The notes: generated by a model from the letters alone, not told the origin. A stretch of 28,831 nt of DNA from Bacillota bacterium (GCA_023415595.1 JAEZJW010000094.1:1-28831), one strand, 5' to 3'; positions 7,472 through 15,646 are shown, counted from the stretch's first letter. Translations and numbers: made by a program.

Positions 7472-7509
7472 CGCCCCCTTAACCTATTCATATCATAGGT
7501 CAGGGGGCG
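7472..7509 (-). promoter_or_regulatory. Hairpin that hides the ribosome-binding site of the small peptide
   Basis: CGCCCCC (7503-7509 read on the minus strand) pairs perfectly with GGGGGCG (7472-7478). An inner 5-bp ACCTA/TAGGT stem and a 9-nt loop complete the structure. The GGGGG half of the outer stem is the Shine-Dalgarno sequence of the 18-residue ORF. No T-run follows in this direction, so a terminator is unlikely. Translational control of the peptide by opening of the hairpin is an inference. Confidence 0.55.
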
Positions 7510-7538
7510 CTACAATTTTCTTGTCGTGAGATGCAAAT

Positions 7539-8888
7539 TTATGTCGTGAATGGAGAGGGCTGTAGGATTATCTCCACTTGGAATTTGCCCTCCGTATTAT
7601 TGAATCTGACATGGCCATGATTTCGTTCCACAGCTTCAAGAATATTCCGGACTCCAAATCCATGGTTCTTCTTCTCGCTTTTCGTCGTTCCCTTCCCCAG
7701 GAGATTTAAGTCCACCGCCATCCTGACAGGGTTTTCGACTAACATGTATATGGTATCATTTTTTGTTCCGACGGTTATTCCGATTGTCTTAGTTTCTTTC
7801 AGCTCCGGCTCCCTACAGGCTTCTATTGCATTAGTTATGGTATTACTCAGTATCGTGCATAAGTCCATATCAGTCACACTAAGCTCCGGTGGCAACATTC
7901 CGTCGAGGGTGATCTTAAATCCTTCCTTTTCTGCTATCGGTACCATGTAGCTTAACATGGCATCCACGATATCATTGCCGCAATGGATTCTATCTGAAAC
8001 CAGTCCATCCACTTCCGATGAAACCTCAGTGATATATCTGGTTAATTCTTCGTACTTCTGCTGCTCTGCCAGTACTCTCATGCAGCCGATATAAGCCCTC
8101 AGATCATGCTTAAATCTTCTTAGCTCCTGATCATTCTCCAGAATGTTTTTATAGTAGCTCTTCTGAATATTCAGATACTTATCCTTCAGTTGGTTCTGAA
8201 GCTGATAATTCTTTCTCGTATCACTAACCCAGATGAATAATACCGTACCAATGCTGTAAATGATACAGACCAGGGTTACACTGATAACAGCCACCTTATC
8301 AAAAAGATGATTGACAGGATCCTCTGCCCGCGACATCTGTACAAAGGCTACGACAAGCGCACAGCAGAGAAGTCCCGGTATTCCTAAAGCCAGATATCGG
8401 AAGGAAACGTTTCTGATCCAGGGGTATCCATCCTTTCTAAAATACCGGAAGAGGAAGGAGACTGCAATCACGATACAGATATTAATCAGGATGATCAGGA
8501 TTCGCCATTGATACGTATCCCAGAAAAACGATTCCTTACGGTCGAGCAATATAGAAAGCAGGGAAGAGATGAGAGTACCTATGACATAATTGAAGATGTA
8601 AGCCATGATATACATTATGGTTTTCTTAAGAAAGGATTCTCTCACGAGACTCCAAACGAGGATAAATTCCAGGATAAGACATAACGGTGGCAGGTTGCTC
8701 CCATAGCCGTTCAGCACCATAAAGGCCAGCAGCAGTGTAACGGCTCCTGATGCAAACACATAAGGCAGTATCGCCTTTCTCAGCCTACAGGAAAGAATCC
8801 CTGCCATAACGAGAAGGGAATTCATAAATTCCAGATGTTCAGTTAGTATTATATAAAATAACTCTGCCGAATCGTCCAAATCATACAA
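7539..8888 (-). CDS. AgrC-like GHKL sensor histidine kinase
   Basis: 449 residues. The N-terminal half has about six or seven membrane helices (roughly residues 15-220) with short loops, as in AgrC/ComD-type peptide sensors. A coiled linker (residues about 225-250) leads to the H-box FKHDLR with phospho-accepting His261. The ATPase domain is the short HATPase_c_5 type: N-box NTITNAIEAC and G-box GFGVRNILEAVERNHG near the C-terminus. The gene overlaps the response regulator gene by 8 nt, a typical pair. Kinases of this class sense peptides, often through a cyclic AgrD peptide, but no agrB or agrD is present in the window. The signal may be the small peptide downstream or may come from elsewhere. 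Confidence 0.93.
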   Translation of the reverse strand: MYDLDDSAELFYIILTEHLEFMNSLLVMAGILSCRLRKAILPYVFASGAVTLLLAFMVLNGYGSNLPPLCLILEFILVWSLVRESFLKKTIMYIMAYIFNYVIGTLISSLLSILLDRKESFFWDTYQWRILIILINICIVIAVSFLFRYFRKDGYPWIRNVSFRYLALGIPGLLCCALVVAFVQMSRAEDPVNHLFDKVAVISVTLVCIIYSIGTVLFIWVSDTRKNYQLQNQLKDKYLNIQKSYYKNILENDQELRRFKHDLRAYIGCMRVLAEQQKYEELTRYITEVSSEVDGLVSDRIHCGNDIVDAMLSYMVPIAEKEGFKITLDGMLPPELSVTDMDLCTILSNTITNAIEACREPELKETKTIGITVGTKNDTIYMLVENPVRMAVDLNLLGKGTTKSEKKNHGFGVRNILEAVERNHGHVRFNNTEGKFQVEIILQPSPFTT

Positions 8889-9576
8889 CCCTTCTTCTTA
8901 AATAATCCATATACTGATCCTTAAACTTCTGTGCCCTGCTCCTGCTGATCTTAATTATTGTACCATTATCCAGAAGAACATTCCCCGCAGCCCGTTTTAT
9001 ATGCTCCAGGTTAATAATATAGGATTTATGTACACGGCAAAAATTCCGCCCGGAAAAACAGGTTTCCCATTCCGTCATGTTTTTCCTGATCAGATATTCC
9101 TTTTCCGGAGTCACTAGAATAGTATATTTATCCTCTGCCTTGATATATAGGATATTTTTTGCTTTTACAAAGGGAGACTGCCTGTCTTCTGTAGAAACAA
9201 CGAAATTCTCATCATATTCCCTCATCGCCTGATCCATCAGTTTATAGAACTTTTCCTTTAGCACCGGCTTGGTCAGGAAACCATAGACCTGTCTTCCAAA
9301 GGCATCCTGCATAAACTGCTTATGATTTGTGATATAGATGATAATGATATCCTGCCGGTTCTTCTGAAGCTGTTCCTTTACCTCTATCCCATTCAGCCCG
9401 TCCATTTCGATATCAAGCAGCAAGAGATTGATTTCTCCTGTATAGGATAAAAATTGCTCACCTGAAGTAAACAGGACAATTTCTCCTTCTGTCTTTCGGT
9501 CCTGTAGGTAGTCCTTGCATAGAGTATGAATACTATCACGATATGCCTTGGTATCGTCACAAACCGCAATTTTCAT
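8881..9576 (-). CDS. LytTR-type response regulator
   Basis: 231 residues. The receiver domain occupies residues 1-120, with acidic pocket Asp7/Asp8, phosphorylated Asp55 in LLLDIEMDG, Thr83 and Lys103 (TKP). The LytTR DNA-binding domain spans about 128-230, with 'ILYIKAEDKYTILVT' and 'FCRVHKSYIINLEHIK', the family's hallmark. AgrA/ComE-type regulators of this form bind pairs of direct repeats upstream of target promoters. SD GGAATGGAG precedes the ATG. It is the first gene of an operon with the AgrC-like kinase and a good sigma-A promoter 40 nt upstream. I saw no convincing LytTR direct repeat in its own leader. Confidence 0.95.
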   Translation of the reverse strand: MKIAVCDDTKAYRDSIHTLCKDYLQDRKTEGEIVLFTSGEQFLSYTGEINLLLLDIEMDGLNGIEVKEQLQKNRQDIIIIYITNHKQFMQDAFGRQVYGFLTKPVLKEKFYKLMDQAMREYDENFVVSTEDRQSPFVKAKNILYIKAEDKYTILVTPEKEYLIRKNMTEWETCFSGRNFCRVHKSYIINLEHIKRAAGNVLLDNGTIIKISRSRAQKFKDQYMDYLRRRVV

Positions 9577-9616
9577 AAATAGTCTCCATTCCTACTTTTT
9601 CCTGCTGCTATGATTC

Positions 9617-9644
9617 ATTATACTGAAATCAATAATTTTGTCAA
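9617..9644 (-). promoter_or_regulatory. Sigma-A promoter of the two-component operon
   Basis: On the minus strand a perfect TTGACA (9639-9644) and a perfect TATAAT (9617-9622) are separated by 16 nt, about 40 nt upstream of the response regulator ATG. Confidence 0.75.
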
Positions 9645-9733
9645 TTAATGTTATTTATTATCAGCATAAAATATTTTCCCGATAGGATAATGGATCCCGC
9701 ACCTAACTTCCTTTACCTAGACTTATAGGCAAC

Positions 9734-9762
9734 AAAAAATGAAGTCCTACGACTTCATTTTT
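9734..9762 (-). terminator. Terminator of tRNA-Gln
   Basis: A perfect stem AAAAATGAAGTC/GACTTCATTTTT with a 4-nt loop, ending in a T-run on the minus strand, begins 4 nt after the tRNA 3' end. It is nearly symmetric, so it could also stop transcription from the other side. Confidence 0.85.
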
Positions 9763-9766
9763 ATAG

Positions 9767-9838
9767 CAGGGGTATAAGGATTCGAACCTTAAGATGCTGG
9801 AGTCAGAGTCCAGTGCCTTACCGTTTGGCGATACCCCT
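9767..9838 (-). tRNA. tRNA-Gln (anticodon CUG)
   Basis: A complete 72-nt cloverleaf on the minus strand. The acceptor AGGGGTA pairs with TACCCCT and the discriminator is G. The D-arm follows (CGCCAAACGGTAAGGC). The anticodon arm is CTGGA-CTCTGAC-TCCAG with anticodon CTG, which reads CAG glutamine codons, and the T-arm contains GGTTCGAATCC. The body closely matches known tRNA-Gln sequences. The 3' CCA is not encoded (CTA follows), so it must be added by the nucleotidyltransferase. It is a single gene with its own promoter and terminator. Confidence 0.96.
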
Positions 9839-9879
9839 AGGTATTTGGTTTGTCCGGTGTTTCAACCGCCACGAATGAT

Positions 9880-9908
9880 ATTATAACCCATACGAAATTA
9901 ATTATCAA
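9880..9908 (-). promoter_or_regulatory. Promoter of tRNA-Gln
   Basis: TTGATA (9903-9908) and TATAAT (9880-9885) are 17 nt apart on the minus strand, about 40 nt before the mature 5' end of the tRNA. Confidence 0.7.
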
Positions 9909-9948
9909 GTACAAATTTCATTTTTTTCAAACCATTTTCTGCCACCCC

Positions 9949-10755
9949 TTATATGTGCTCCAAAGCCAGCAGATTAAGTGCATTCCTGTGCAGGATACAT
10001 TCTGCTTCCTCCTCCGGCAGCCCTAGTCTTTGGAACCGTTCCAGGGTAACTCCCTGTCCATCCCAGGGGGAATCACTGGCAAACAGGATACGGTCTGCTC
10101 CATGATTCTGAACGATCCTAAGGAACTGATCTTCGGCAAGCCGTCCCAGGGAGAAACTGATATCAAACCAGATGCTCCTGCCAACGAGAAGCTCCTCGAC
10201 CTCATCCCAAAGCTGATATCCTCCGGTATGAGCGAGGACCAGCTTTGCTTCCGGACGGTCAAGCTGTTCCAGCATTCGGACGGTTCTCTGAGGTGTACAG
10301 TGAATCGGGTCGGGAAGGCCGATATCCATTCCCGCATGAAGCAGGACAATCAATCCCAGCTCTGATGCATAATCAATGATTCTAACCAGCTTCGGATCAT
10401 CCACGAAGGTCCTCTGATAGTCGGGATGAAGCTTAATTCCCGGTAACCCTAGCTCCTTAATCGTATCAAGGTATTTTCGGTAATCCTGTGTATCCGGATG
10501 AATTCCTCCAAAGGAGAGAATGCCGTCCCTACCGTTTATCTCAGCTGCATAAGCATTCACAGTATCAAACTGCTCCGGCTTTGTCACAACCGGCATTACA
10601 ACAGAGAGGTCAATTCCGTTCTTCCTCATGGAGCTTAAGAGTCCTGTCAGCGTGCCATCAGTAGCAGCCTTAACATTCCCCTCCTGTTCCAAGAACTCAA
10701 TCGTCTTCTTAGCGATTTTATCCGGAAAGATGTGTGTATGAAAATCAATCACCAT
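9949..10755 (-). CDS. Amidohydrolase-2-family metal-dependent hydrolase
   Basis: 268 residues, a TIM-barrel of the amidohydrolase 2 (ACMSD-like) family. The expected metal and catalytic residues are in order: His6-x-His8 (DFHTHIFP), a conserved IKLHPD with His110, VLLHAG with His140, LVLAHTGG with His176, and FASDSPW with Asp228. Family members are hydrolases or decarboxylases of small aromatic or carboxylic compounds. Nothing in the neighbourhood fixes the substrate. It is cytoplasmic, without a signal peptide. A GGGGGG run about 10 nt upstream of the ATG serves as ribosome-binding site. The CDF transporter gene lies upstream in the same direction, separated by about 150 nt holding a tandem repeat. 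Confidence 0.9.
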   Translation of the reverse strand: MVIDFHTHIFPDKIAKKTIEFLEQEGNVKAATDGTLTGLLSSMRKNGIDLSVVMPVVTKPEQFDTVNAYAAEINGRDGILSFGGIHPDTQDYRKYLDTIKELGLPGIKLHPDYQRTFVDDPKLVRIIDYASELGLIVLLHAGMDIGLPDPIHCTPQRTVRMLEQLDRPEAKLVLAHTGGYQLWDEVEELLVGRSIWFDISFSLGRLAEDQFLRIVQNHGADRILFASDSPWDGQGVTLERFQRLGLPEEEAECILHRNALNLLALEHI

Positions 10756-10831
10756 CTGTTCAAGCCCCCCTATTCGAAGTTCTCTATACTCCTAGGCCCT
10801 CTGTTACGCAGCCATTCTTAGCAGCACCTCA

Positions 10832-10947
10832 GCCACACAGGAGCTCTTGGCAAGTACACTGCCACGCAGGACTTCCCGGCAACTACTCTGCCACGCAGGA
10901 ATTCCCGGCTACTCCTCTGCCACGAAGGAATTCTCCGGTGTTATCAC
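10832..10947. repeat. 29-bp tandem repeat, four degenerate copies, overlapping the CDF gene end
   Basis: Units start at 10832, 10861, 10890 and 10919, each 29 nt, beginning GCCACgCAGGAnTTCCCGGC. Copies 2 and 3 are the best match to each other. Copy 1 is degenerate, and copy 4 keeps only the first half and lies within the coding end of the CDF transporter. The transporter's stop codon (10909-10911) falls in copy 3. Since 29 is not a multiple of 3, each copy is read in a different frame, so this is repeat expansion in DNA and not a protein repeat. It looks like replication slippage out of the 3' end of the gene. Confidence 0.75.
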
Positions 10948-12087
10948 ACAGTTATATCTGGAATCCTGCTTCCTTAACTCTTCCACGATTTTAGAGAGAA
11001 GCCTCTGCTCCGTCTCCTTCTTATAGGAATATGGAAGCACCAGATCAAATATCAGGTTAATCTGCAGCTCACCCTTTACGATCCTAAAATCATGGATCGC
11101 CGCCTTAGGCTCCAGTCCAGATATAACATTGATGACCAATTCCCTTTTCTCCAGAATCATTGCGTCATTCACTTCTACAGGATCCATATGAATGACCAGG
11201 AAGATATCCAACTTCTCTAATACATCCCGTTCTATCCGGTCAATCGTTTCATGAGCCTTCTCAAAATTGATATCGTTGGGGACCTCTGCATGAATAGTAG
11301 CCATTCGGTGAGTCGGACCATAGTTATGAATAATCAGATCATGGGTACCCACGATATCCTCATAACTTTCTACCATATTCGTAAGCTTCTCATATACTTC
11401 ACGGTCTATTGCCTGTCCCAGTAAAGGCTCCAGGGTATCCTTTGCGATCCGGATGCCGGCAATCATGACAAAGATAGATACGATGGTTCCCATATACCCA
11501 TCAATCATCCATCCGGTCAAGCCGGCTATAATAGTGGAAATAACAGTAGCGGTCGTAACGAGGACATCCCCCAGGGAATCAGCTGCAGTTGCTTTCATAA
11601 CCGAGGAATTGATACGGATCCCCAGCTTCCGGTTGAAGAGCATCAGCCAAACCTTAATAAGTATGGACAGACACAGAATACCGGTCAGCCATGGATTGAA
11701 GGTTAGCTTCTCCGGATTCAGTATCTTGGAAAATGAGCTCCTGAACAGGGAGAACCCCACCTGAAGGATCAAAAAGGAAACAGCAAGCGCTGCAATATAT
11801 TCAAATCTTCCATGGCCAAAGGGATGCTCCTTATCAGCAGGTCTTCCTGCCAGCTTGACACCGAAGAAGCTGATGATGGAGGACGCCGCATCGGATAAAT
11901 TATTGAACGCATCCGCCATCACAGAGATACTGTTGATGATCAGTCCCACAGTCAGTTTAGTTCCGAACAGGATTACATTACATATAATTCCGACGATACT
12001 GGTAAGAATGCCATAGGCCGTACGTACCCGGGAATTTTCCACTTTGTCCTTGTTTTTTATAAATAATCTGACCAATAACTCCGTCAA
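10909..12087 (-). CDS. Cation diffusion facilitator, probably a Mn2+ exporter
   Basis: 392 residues, six membrane helices (about 30-305 including loops) and a cytoplasmic CDF C-terminal domain, plus a C-terminal extension of about 90 residues. In TM2 the metal site reads N62-x3-D66 (ADAFNNLSD) and in TM5 D170-x3-D174 (ADSLGDV). This N-D-D-D set is the one described for manganese-selective MntE of streptococci, while zinc carriers use His-Asp in both helices. Mn2+ export by proton antiport is therefore the best guess, from residues only. The start is TTG with GGGAG 8 nt upstream; the next residues fit the family's N-terminus. The last codons lie inside a 29-bp tandem repeat and may vary between strains. 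Promoter at 12129-12156. Confidence 0.92.
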   Translation of the reverse strand: MTELLVRLFIKNKDKVENSRVRTAYGILTSIVGIICNVILFGTKLTVGLIINSISVMADAFNNLSDAASSIISFFGVKLAGRPADKEHPFGHGRFEYIAALAVSFLILQVGFSLFRSSFSKILNPEKLTFNPWLTGILCLSILIKVWLMLFNRKLGIRINSSVMKATAADSLGDVLVTTATVISTIIAGLTGWMIDGYMGTIVSIFVMIAGIRIAKDTLEPLLGQAIDREVYEKLTNMVESYEDIVGTHDLIIHNYGPTHRMATIHAEVPNDINFEKAHETIDRIERDVLEKLDIFLVIHMDPVEVNDAMILEKRELVINVISGLEPKAAIHDFRIVKGELQINLIFDLVLPYSYKKETEQRLLSKIVEELRKQDSRYNCVITPENSFVAEE

Positions 12088-12128
12088 GCTTACAGCTCCC
12101 TTCTATAGTTAATAACTGGAATATCTCC

Positions 12129-12156
12129 ATTCTAGCACAATAATACATAAAATCAA
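12129..12156 (-). promoter_or_regulatory. Promoter of the CDF transporter gene
   Basis: TTGATT (12151-12156) and TAGAAT (12129-12134) are 16 nt apart on the minus strand, about 40 nt upstream of the TTG start. No recognisable metal-responsive operator was seen. Confidence 0.5.
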
Positions 12157-12210
12157 CTTATGTTTTCTTAATACTAAAACGAATATTTTTTACACCATCA
12201 GAGGGACAGA

Positions 12211-12239
12211 TTGCATAAATCCCATATGTTGATTATAAT
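12211..12239 (+). promoter_or_regulatory. Promoter of the glycerophosphodiesterase gene
   Basis: TTGCAT (12211-12216) and a perfect TATAAT (12234-12239) are 17 nt apart, about 30 nt upstream of the ATG. It diverges from the CDF promoter. Confidence 0.65.
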
Positions 12240-12271
12240 AATTATTATTACGATAAAAAGAGGAAACCGGA

Positions 12272-14125
12272 ATGAAACAACTAAATCGTCTATACCGCCG
12301 ACTTATGAATGCACATAACAAACCCTTGTTCCTGCTTCAGATATTCTTTACCATCCTCTTTCTTCTGCTGGTCGTTCCGCTGATCAGTGTTCTGATCTCT
12401 TACGTGTTGGGCCTTTGGGGCCATAGTTATCTTACGGACAAGAATATCCTTAGCTTTCTTCGATACCCTCCGGCCATCCTGATGCTTTCCACATTCCTCA
12501 TCCTGTTTTCCATATTCTTGCTTATTATGATGACATCCCATCTTCAATACTGCTGCTATGAGCCCATGCAGAAGAGACCGAACTTCCTTCGCATTCTTGC
12601 TCTGGGTCTATTCAAGGCACTTCGAAGCGTTTTATCGGGCAATCTCCTGCTTCCCTTTTTTGCCCTGCTTATGTATGTTGCCATGAATTCCCCGGTTTTA
12701 GTCAGTATCCTATTGCATTTTAATTTGAAGGACCATATGCCGGGTGGCTACCCTGACGCAATATTTGTCCGTGGATTGTTGTTTCTGTTCCTGATATTTA
12801 TTTGTTTTATCGTCTTCCGGGGATTATTTACGCTGCATTTCTGCATACATGAGCGAATGAGCTTCACGAAAGGATTGGAGGCTTCTAAGAAGCTCATGAA
12901 AGGGAATACCCTCCGGACCCTTCTGACCCTTTTCCTGACGAATTTACTCATGGCCCTGCTGTTTCTCCTGCTATACTTCTCCATTCTGATTCTAACAGCT
13001 ATGCTGGTATATATTTTTGCCGAGAAGAATATCGTCATCTCAGTATTCCTATCCTATTACCCCAAGGTAACAGCTTACTTCAATATTATTTTCAGTACTG
13101 TATGCTTTATTATTAATTTCAATATCATATCCACGATGTTTTGTAATTATCGGGAAGGTCTCTGCCTATCACCTCACAAGGAACAGATCCTGGAACAGAC
13201 GGATCCGGATCCCCTCCGATCCAAAAACATTAGGCGGGCAGCTATACTGACTCTGCTGGTCCTGTCCTTTGCGGGCCTGTTGAACCTTTACCTTACGGTC
13301 AGGAATGACTCTTATAGTCTAAAGGAGGCACTGACCGGGATCCGGATTACATCTCACCGCGGTAATTCGATTGTTGCACCGGAGAACACCTTGATCTCGC
13401 TGGAAAGTGCCATTGAATCACAGGCTGATTATGCTGAAATAGATGTTCAGCAGACTAAGGATGGAACCTTGGTTCTGTTACATGACCACAATCTATGGCG
13501 AACCACCGGTCTGAATAAGCCCATATGGGAACTGTCTTATGAGGATATCAAGGATCTGGATGCGGGTTCCTGGTTCGGTAATGAATTTGCCGGTGCAGGA
13601 ATTCCCACCCTAAGGGAAGCTTTTGAGTTAAGTAAGGGAAAAATTCTTCTGAATATCGAGGTTAAGATACATGGACACGAGCAGGAACTGGAGGAGAAGC
13701 TTGTCAGCTTAATCGAGGAGTATGATTTTGAAAACCAATGCACAATTTCTTCGTGGAACTATGGAACCTTACATAAAATAAAAGAATTGAAGGATGAACT
13801 TCATACCGGATACATCATCTCCGCTGCCTACGGTAATTTCTACAATAGGCCAGATATTGACTTTATCAGTATGAAGTCATCCTTCATAACCAAATCCATT
13901 GTTGAGACCACTCACCGAGCCGGTAAAGCGATCCATGCATGGACCGTGAATACCGAGAATGAGATGGAACGGATGAAATCCCTTGGGGTGGATAACATTA
14001 TTACAGATGACCCTTATCTTGCCAGGGAAGTCCTGTATCGTGACAATACCAATGACAGCCTGATTGAGTTACTGGACAGGATGCTGTCTAACAGATCCCT
14101 CTTTCATATCGTCAATAAGAAATAA
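12272..14125 (+). CDS. Membrane-anchored glycerophosphodiester phosphodiesterase
   Basis: 617 residues in two parts. Residues 1-340 are a membrane region with about seven or eight hydrophobic helices (GPDPase_memb type). Residues about 355-600 are the catalytic GDPD domain, a TIM-barrel: HRG with His362, PENT with Glu371, metal ligands Glu389-x-Asp391 (AEIDVQ), catalytic His404 (LLHDH), IEVK further on, and the terminal HAWTVN/IITDDP signature. It hydrolyses glycerophosphodiesters, from deacylated phospholipids or teichoic acid, to glycerol 3-phosphate and an alcohol. The catalytic domain follows the last helix, so it may face outside; topology was not determined. The SD is AGAGGAAACCGG. It is a single gene ending convergently with the alcohol dehydrogenase, without a clear hairpin in the 48-nt gap. 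Confidence 0.94.
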   Translation: MKQLNRLYRRLMNAHNKPLFLLQIFFTILFLLLVVPLISVLISYVLGLWGHSYLTDKNILSFLRYPPAILMLSTFLILFSIFLLIMMTSHLQYCCYEPMQKRPNFLRILALGLFKALRSVLSGNLLLPFFALLMYVAMNSPVLVSILLHFNLKDHMPGGYPDAIFVRGLLFLFLIFICFIVFRGLFTLHFCIHERMSFTKGLEASKKLMKGNTLRTLLTLFLTNLLMALLFLLLYFSILILTAMLVYIFAEKNIVISVFLSYYPKVTAYFNIIFSTVCFIINFNIISTMFCNYREGLCLSPHKEQILEQTDPDPLRSKNIRRAAILTLLVLSFAGLLNLYLTVRNDSYSLKEALTGIRITSHRGNSIVAPENTLISLESAIESQADYAEIDVQQTKDGTLVLLHDHNLWRTTGLNKPIWELSYEDIKDLDAGSWFGNEFAGAGIPTLREAFELSKGKILLNIEVKIHGHEQELEEKLVSLIEEYDFENQCTISSWNYGTLHKIKELKDELHTGYIISAAYGNFYNRPDIDFISMKSSFITKSIVETTHRAGKAIHAWTVNTENEMERMKSLGVDNIITDDPYLAREVLYRDNTNDSLIELLDRMLSNRSLFHIVNKK

Positions 14126-14173
14126 GATAAAAGGTATCTGCCCACAAGCAATCAATCTCAGGAAAGGGGCTCC

Positions 14174-15340
14174 TTATAATGCCAGCCGGTATACCTGCTC
14201 CACATCCTTGGCTGTCAGCGGAACAAAGTTGCCTCTGGTTCCGTTGCCAAGTCCCATTTTCTCTACCATGTACGGAATATCCTCTTCTCTTGCACCTAAT
14301 TCTTTAAAATTAACCGGCATTCCGATTGAGGTAAGGAATTGCTTTAAGCGGCTGATCCCTTCCCGTGCAGTCTCTTCCGGGTTGGCGCTGTTCATCTCGC
14401 AGCCCCATACTCTGACTGCAAACTGGGCAAAACGGTTGATATCGTGTTTATAGACATAGGTCATCCAGGCCGGGAAGATCACGGCTAATCCTGCACCATG
14501 GGCCACATCATATAATGCGGACAGCTCATGCTCTATTCCATGGCTTGCCCAGTCCTGATCACGTCCCACACCTACCAGGTTATTGTGAGCCACCATTCCT
14601 GCCCACATAATATTAGCTCTCGCTTCATAGTTATCCGGATCCTTTATTACTCTCGGAACCTCCTTGATCATAGTCAGCAGGACTGCTTCACACAGGCGGT
14701 CTGTAATCTCTACCTCCTTGGTGTTCGTAAAGTACCGTTCAAATACATGTGCCATAATGTCAGTTGCTCCGGCTGCCGTCTGGAATGCGGGAAGTGACTG
14801 CGTAAGCTCAGGATTTAATATGGAGAATACCGGCCTCAAGGCCTCTCCGCCGGCACCACGCTTCAGCATGCCTTCTTCCTTCGTGATGACTGTATCTCCT
14901 GAGCCCTCACTGCCGGCAGCAGCGATTGTCAGTACCGTACCGATCTTTATGGCCTCCATTACCCTCTTACCTTCAAAGAAATCCCAGAAGTCCCCGTCAT
15001 ATTTCACGCCAGCCGCGATTGCCTTCGCAGAATCGATAGCACTGCCTCCTCCGACTGCCAGAATAAAATCAACGCATTCCTTCCTTGCCAGTTCAATTCC
15101 CTGATATACCAGTCCGCTTCTGGGATTCGGCTGTACCCCTCCCAGTTCTACATAATATATATTTTCTTTATCCAAAGAAGCCTTTACCCTGTTCAGAAGT
15201 CCGGATCTTACCACAGAACCTCCGCCATAATGAAGCAGGACTCTGCTTCCGCCAAACCGCTTCACATAATGTCCTGTCTCATTCTCAGTACCTCTTCCGA
15301 AAGCAAAATAGGTAGGGCTATAAAATGTAAAATTATTCAT
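14174..15340 (-). CDS. Iron-containing alcohol dehydrogenase, butanol dehydrogenase type
   Basis: 388 residues from the ATG at 15340, which has GGAAAGGAG 7 nt upstream. The frame stays open 22 codons further, but without a ribosome-binding site. Group III alcohol dehydrogenase of the BdhA/YqhD kind: coenzyme loops YGGGS (38-42) and VGGGSAIDSAKA (96-107), and metal ligands Asp194, His198, His267 and His281 (in GATDIMAHV, SHGIEHELSA and DVAHGAGLA). These enzymes reduce aldehydes such as butyraldehyde to alcohols with NAD(P)H, usually in fermentation or aldehyde detoxification. The substrate cannot be fixed by sequence. The long leader holds a perfect 12-bp palindrome, so it is probably regulated. 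It stands alone between a convergent gene and a divergent lipoprotein operon. Confidence 0.95.
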   Translation of the reverse strand: MNNFTFYSPTYFAFGRGTENETGHYVKRFGGSRVLLHYGGGSVVRSGLLNRVKASLDKENIYYVELGGVQPNPRSGLVYQGIELARKECVDFILAVGGGSAIDSAKAIAAGVKYDGDFWDFFEGKRVMEAIKIGTVLTIAAAGSEGSGDTVITKEEGMLKRGAGGEALRPVFSILNPELTQSLPAFQTAAGATDIMAHVFERYFTNTKEVEITDRLCEAVLLTMIKEVPRVIKDPDNYEARANIMWAGMVAHNNLVGVGRDQDWASHGIEHELSALYDVAHGAGLAVIFPAWMTYVYKHDINRFAQFAVRVWGCEMNSANPEETAREGISRLKQFLTSIGMPVNFKELGAREEDIPYMVEKMGLGNGTRGNFVPLTAKDVEQVYRLAL

Positions 15341-15405
15341 ATTATTCTCCTTTCCAAATATATCCACTAAGCATTTGCGATACTTCCGATATGTTCCTCT
15401 CTGCA

Positions 15406-15432
15406 TATAATAGAAAAAAGTTTTCTATTATA
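15406..15432. promoter_or_regulatory. Perfect 12-bp palindrome in the alcohol dehydrogenase leader
   Basis: TATAATAGAAAA (15406-15417) and TTTTCTATTATA (15421-15432) are exact inverted copies around a 3-nt centre, 66 nt upstream of the ADH start. A second, looser inverted repeat ATCATA/TATGAT lies at 15438-15455. Each arm contains TATAAT, so the palindrome could be an operator overlapping a -10 box, or a hairpin in the leader. It belongs to the 423-nt gene-free stretch 15341-15763, whose other content is the two promoters listed next. Confidence 0.5.
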
Positions 15433-15486
15433 GCTTAATCATACTCAATTATGATAAACTTTACCATGTATTATATCATGTTTTTT

Positions 15487-15515
15487 ATTGTATTTCCTTA
15501 TGGTTACTTTGTAAA
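15487..15515 (-). promoter_or_regulatory. Possible promoter of the alcohol dehydrogenase gene
   Basis: TTTACA (15510-15515) and TACAAT (15487-15492) are 17 nt apart on the minus strand. This would give a leader of roughly 140 nt that contains the 12-bp palindrome. Confidence 0.4.
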
Positions 15516-15646
15516 CACTATTACATGTTATCATCATCAGACCTTCCTAACATATTATAAACCAGATCCTGGCGACCTATCCCGGACCTCAAGTAAAACA
15601 GTCAGATTAGAACTTCATTAAAACCCTTAGAAAATGGGTTTATCGC

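Noticed and set aside
10832..10947. CRISPR array from the 29-bp periodic repeat
   Set aside because: The units abut directly with no unique spacers, diverge from one another and extend into a coding end; no cas genes nearby.
14064..14453. 129-codon plus-strand frame across the end of the phosphodiesterase gene and the ADH gene
   Set aside because: Mostly antisense to the alcohol dehydrogenase and in an alternative frame of the phosphodiesterase end; no start signal.
15341..15406. 22-codon N-terminal extension of the alcohol dehydrogenase
   Set aside because: The ATG at 15340 has a near-perfect ribosome-binding site and begins where family members begin.
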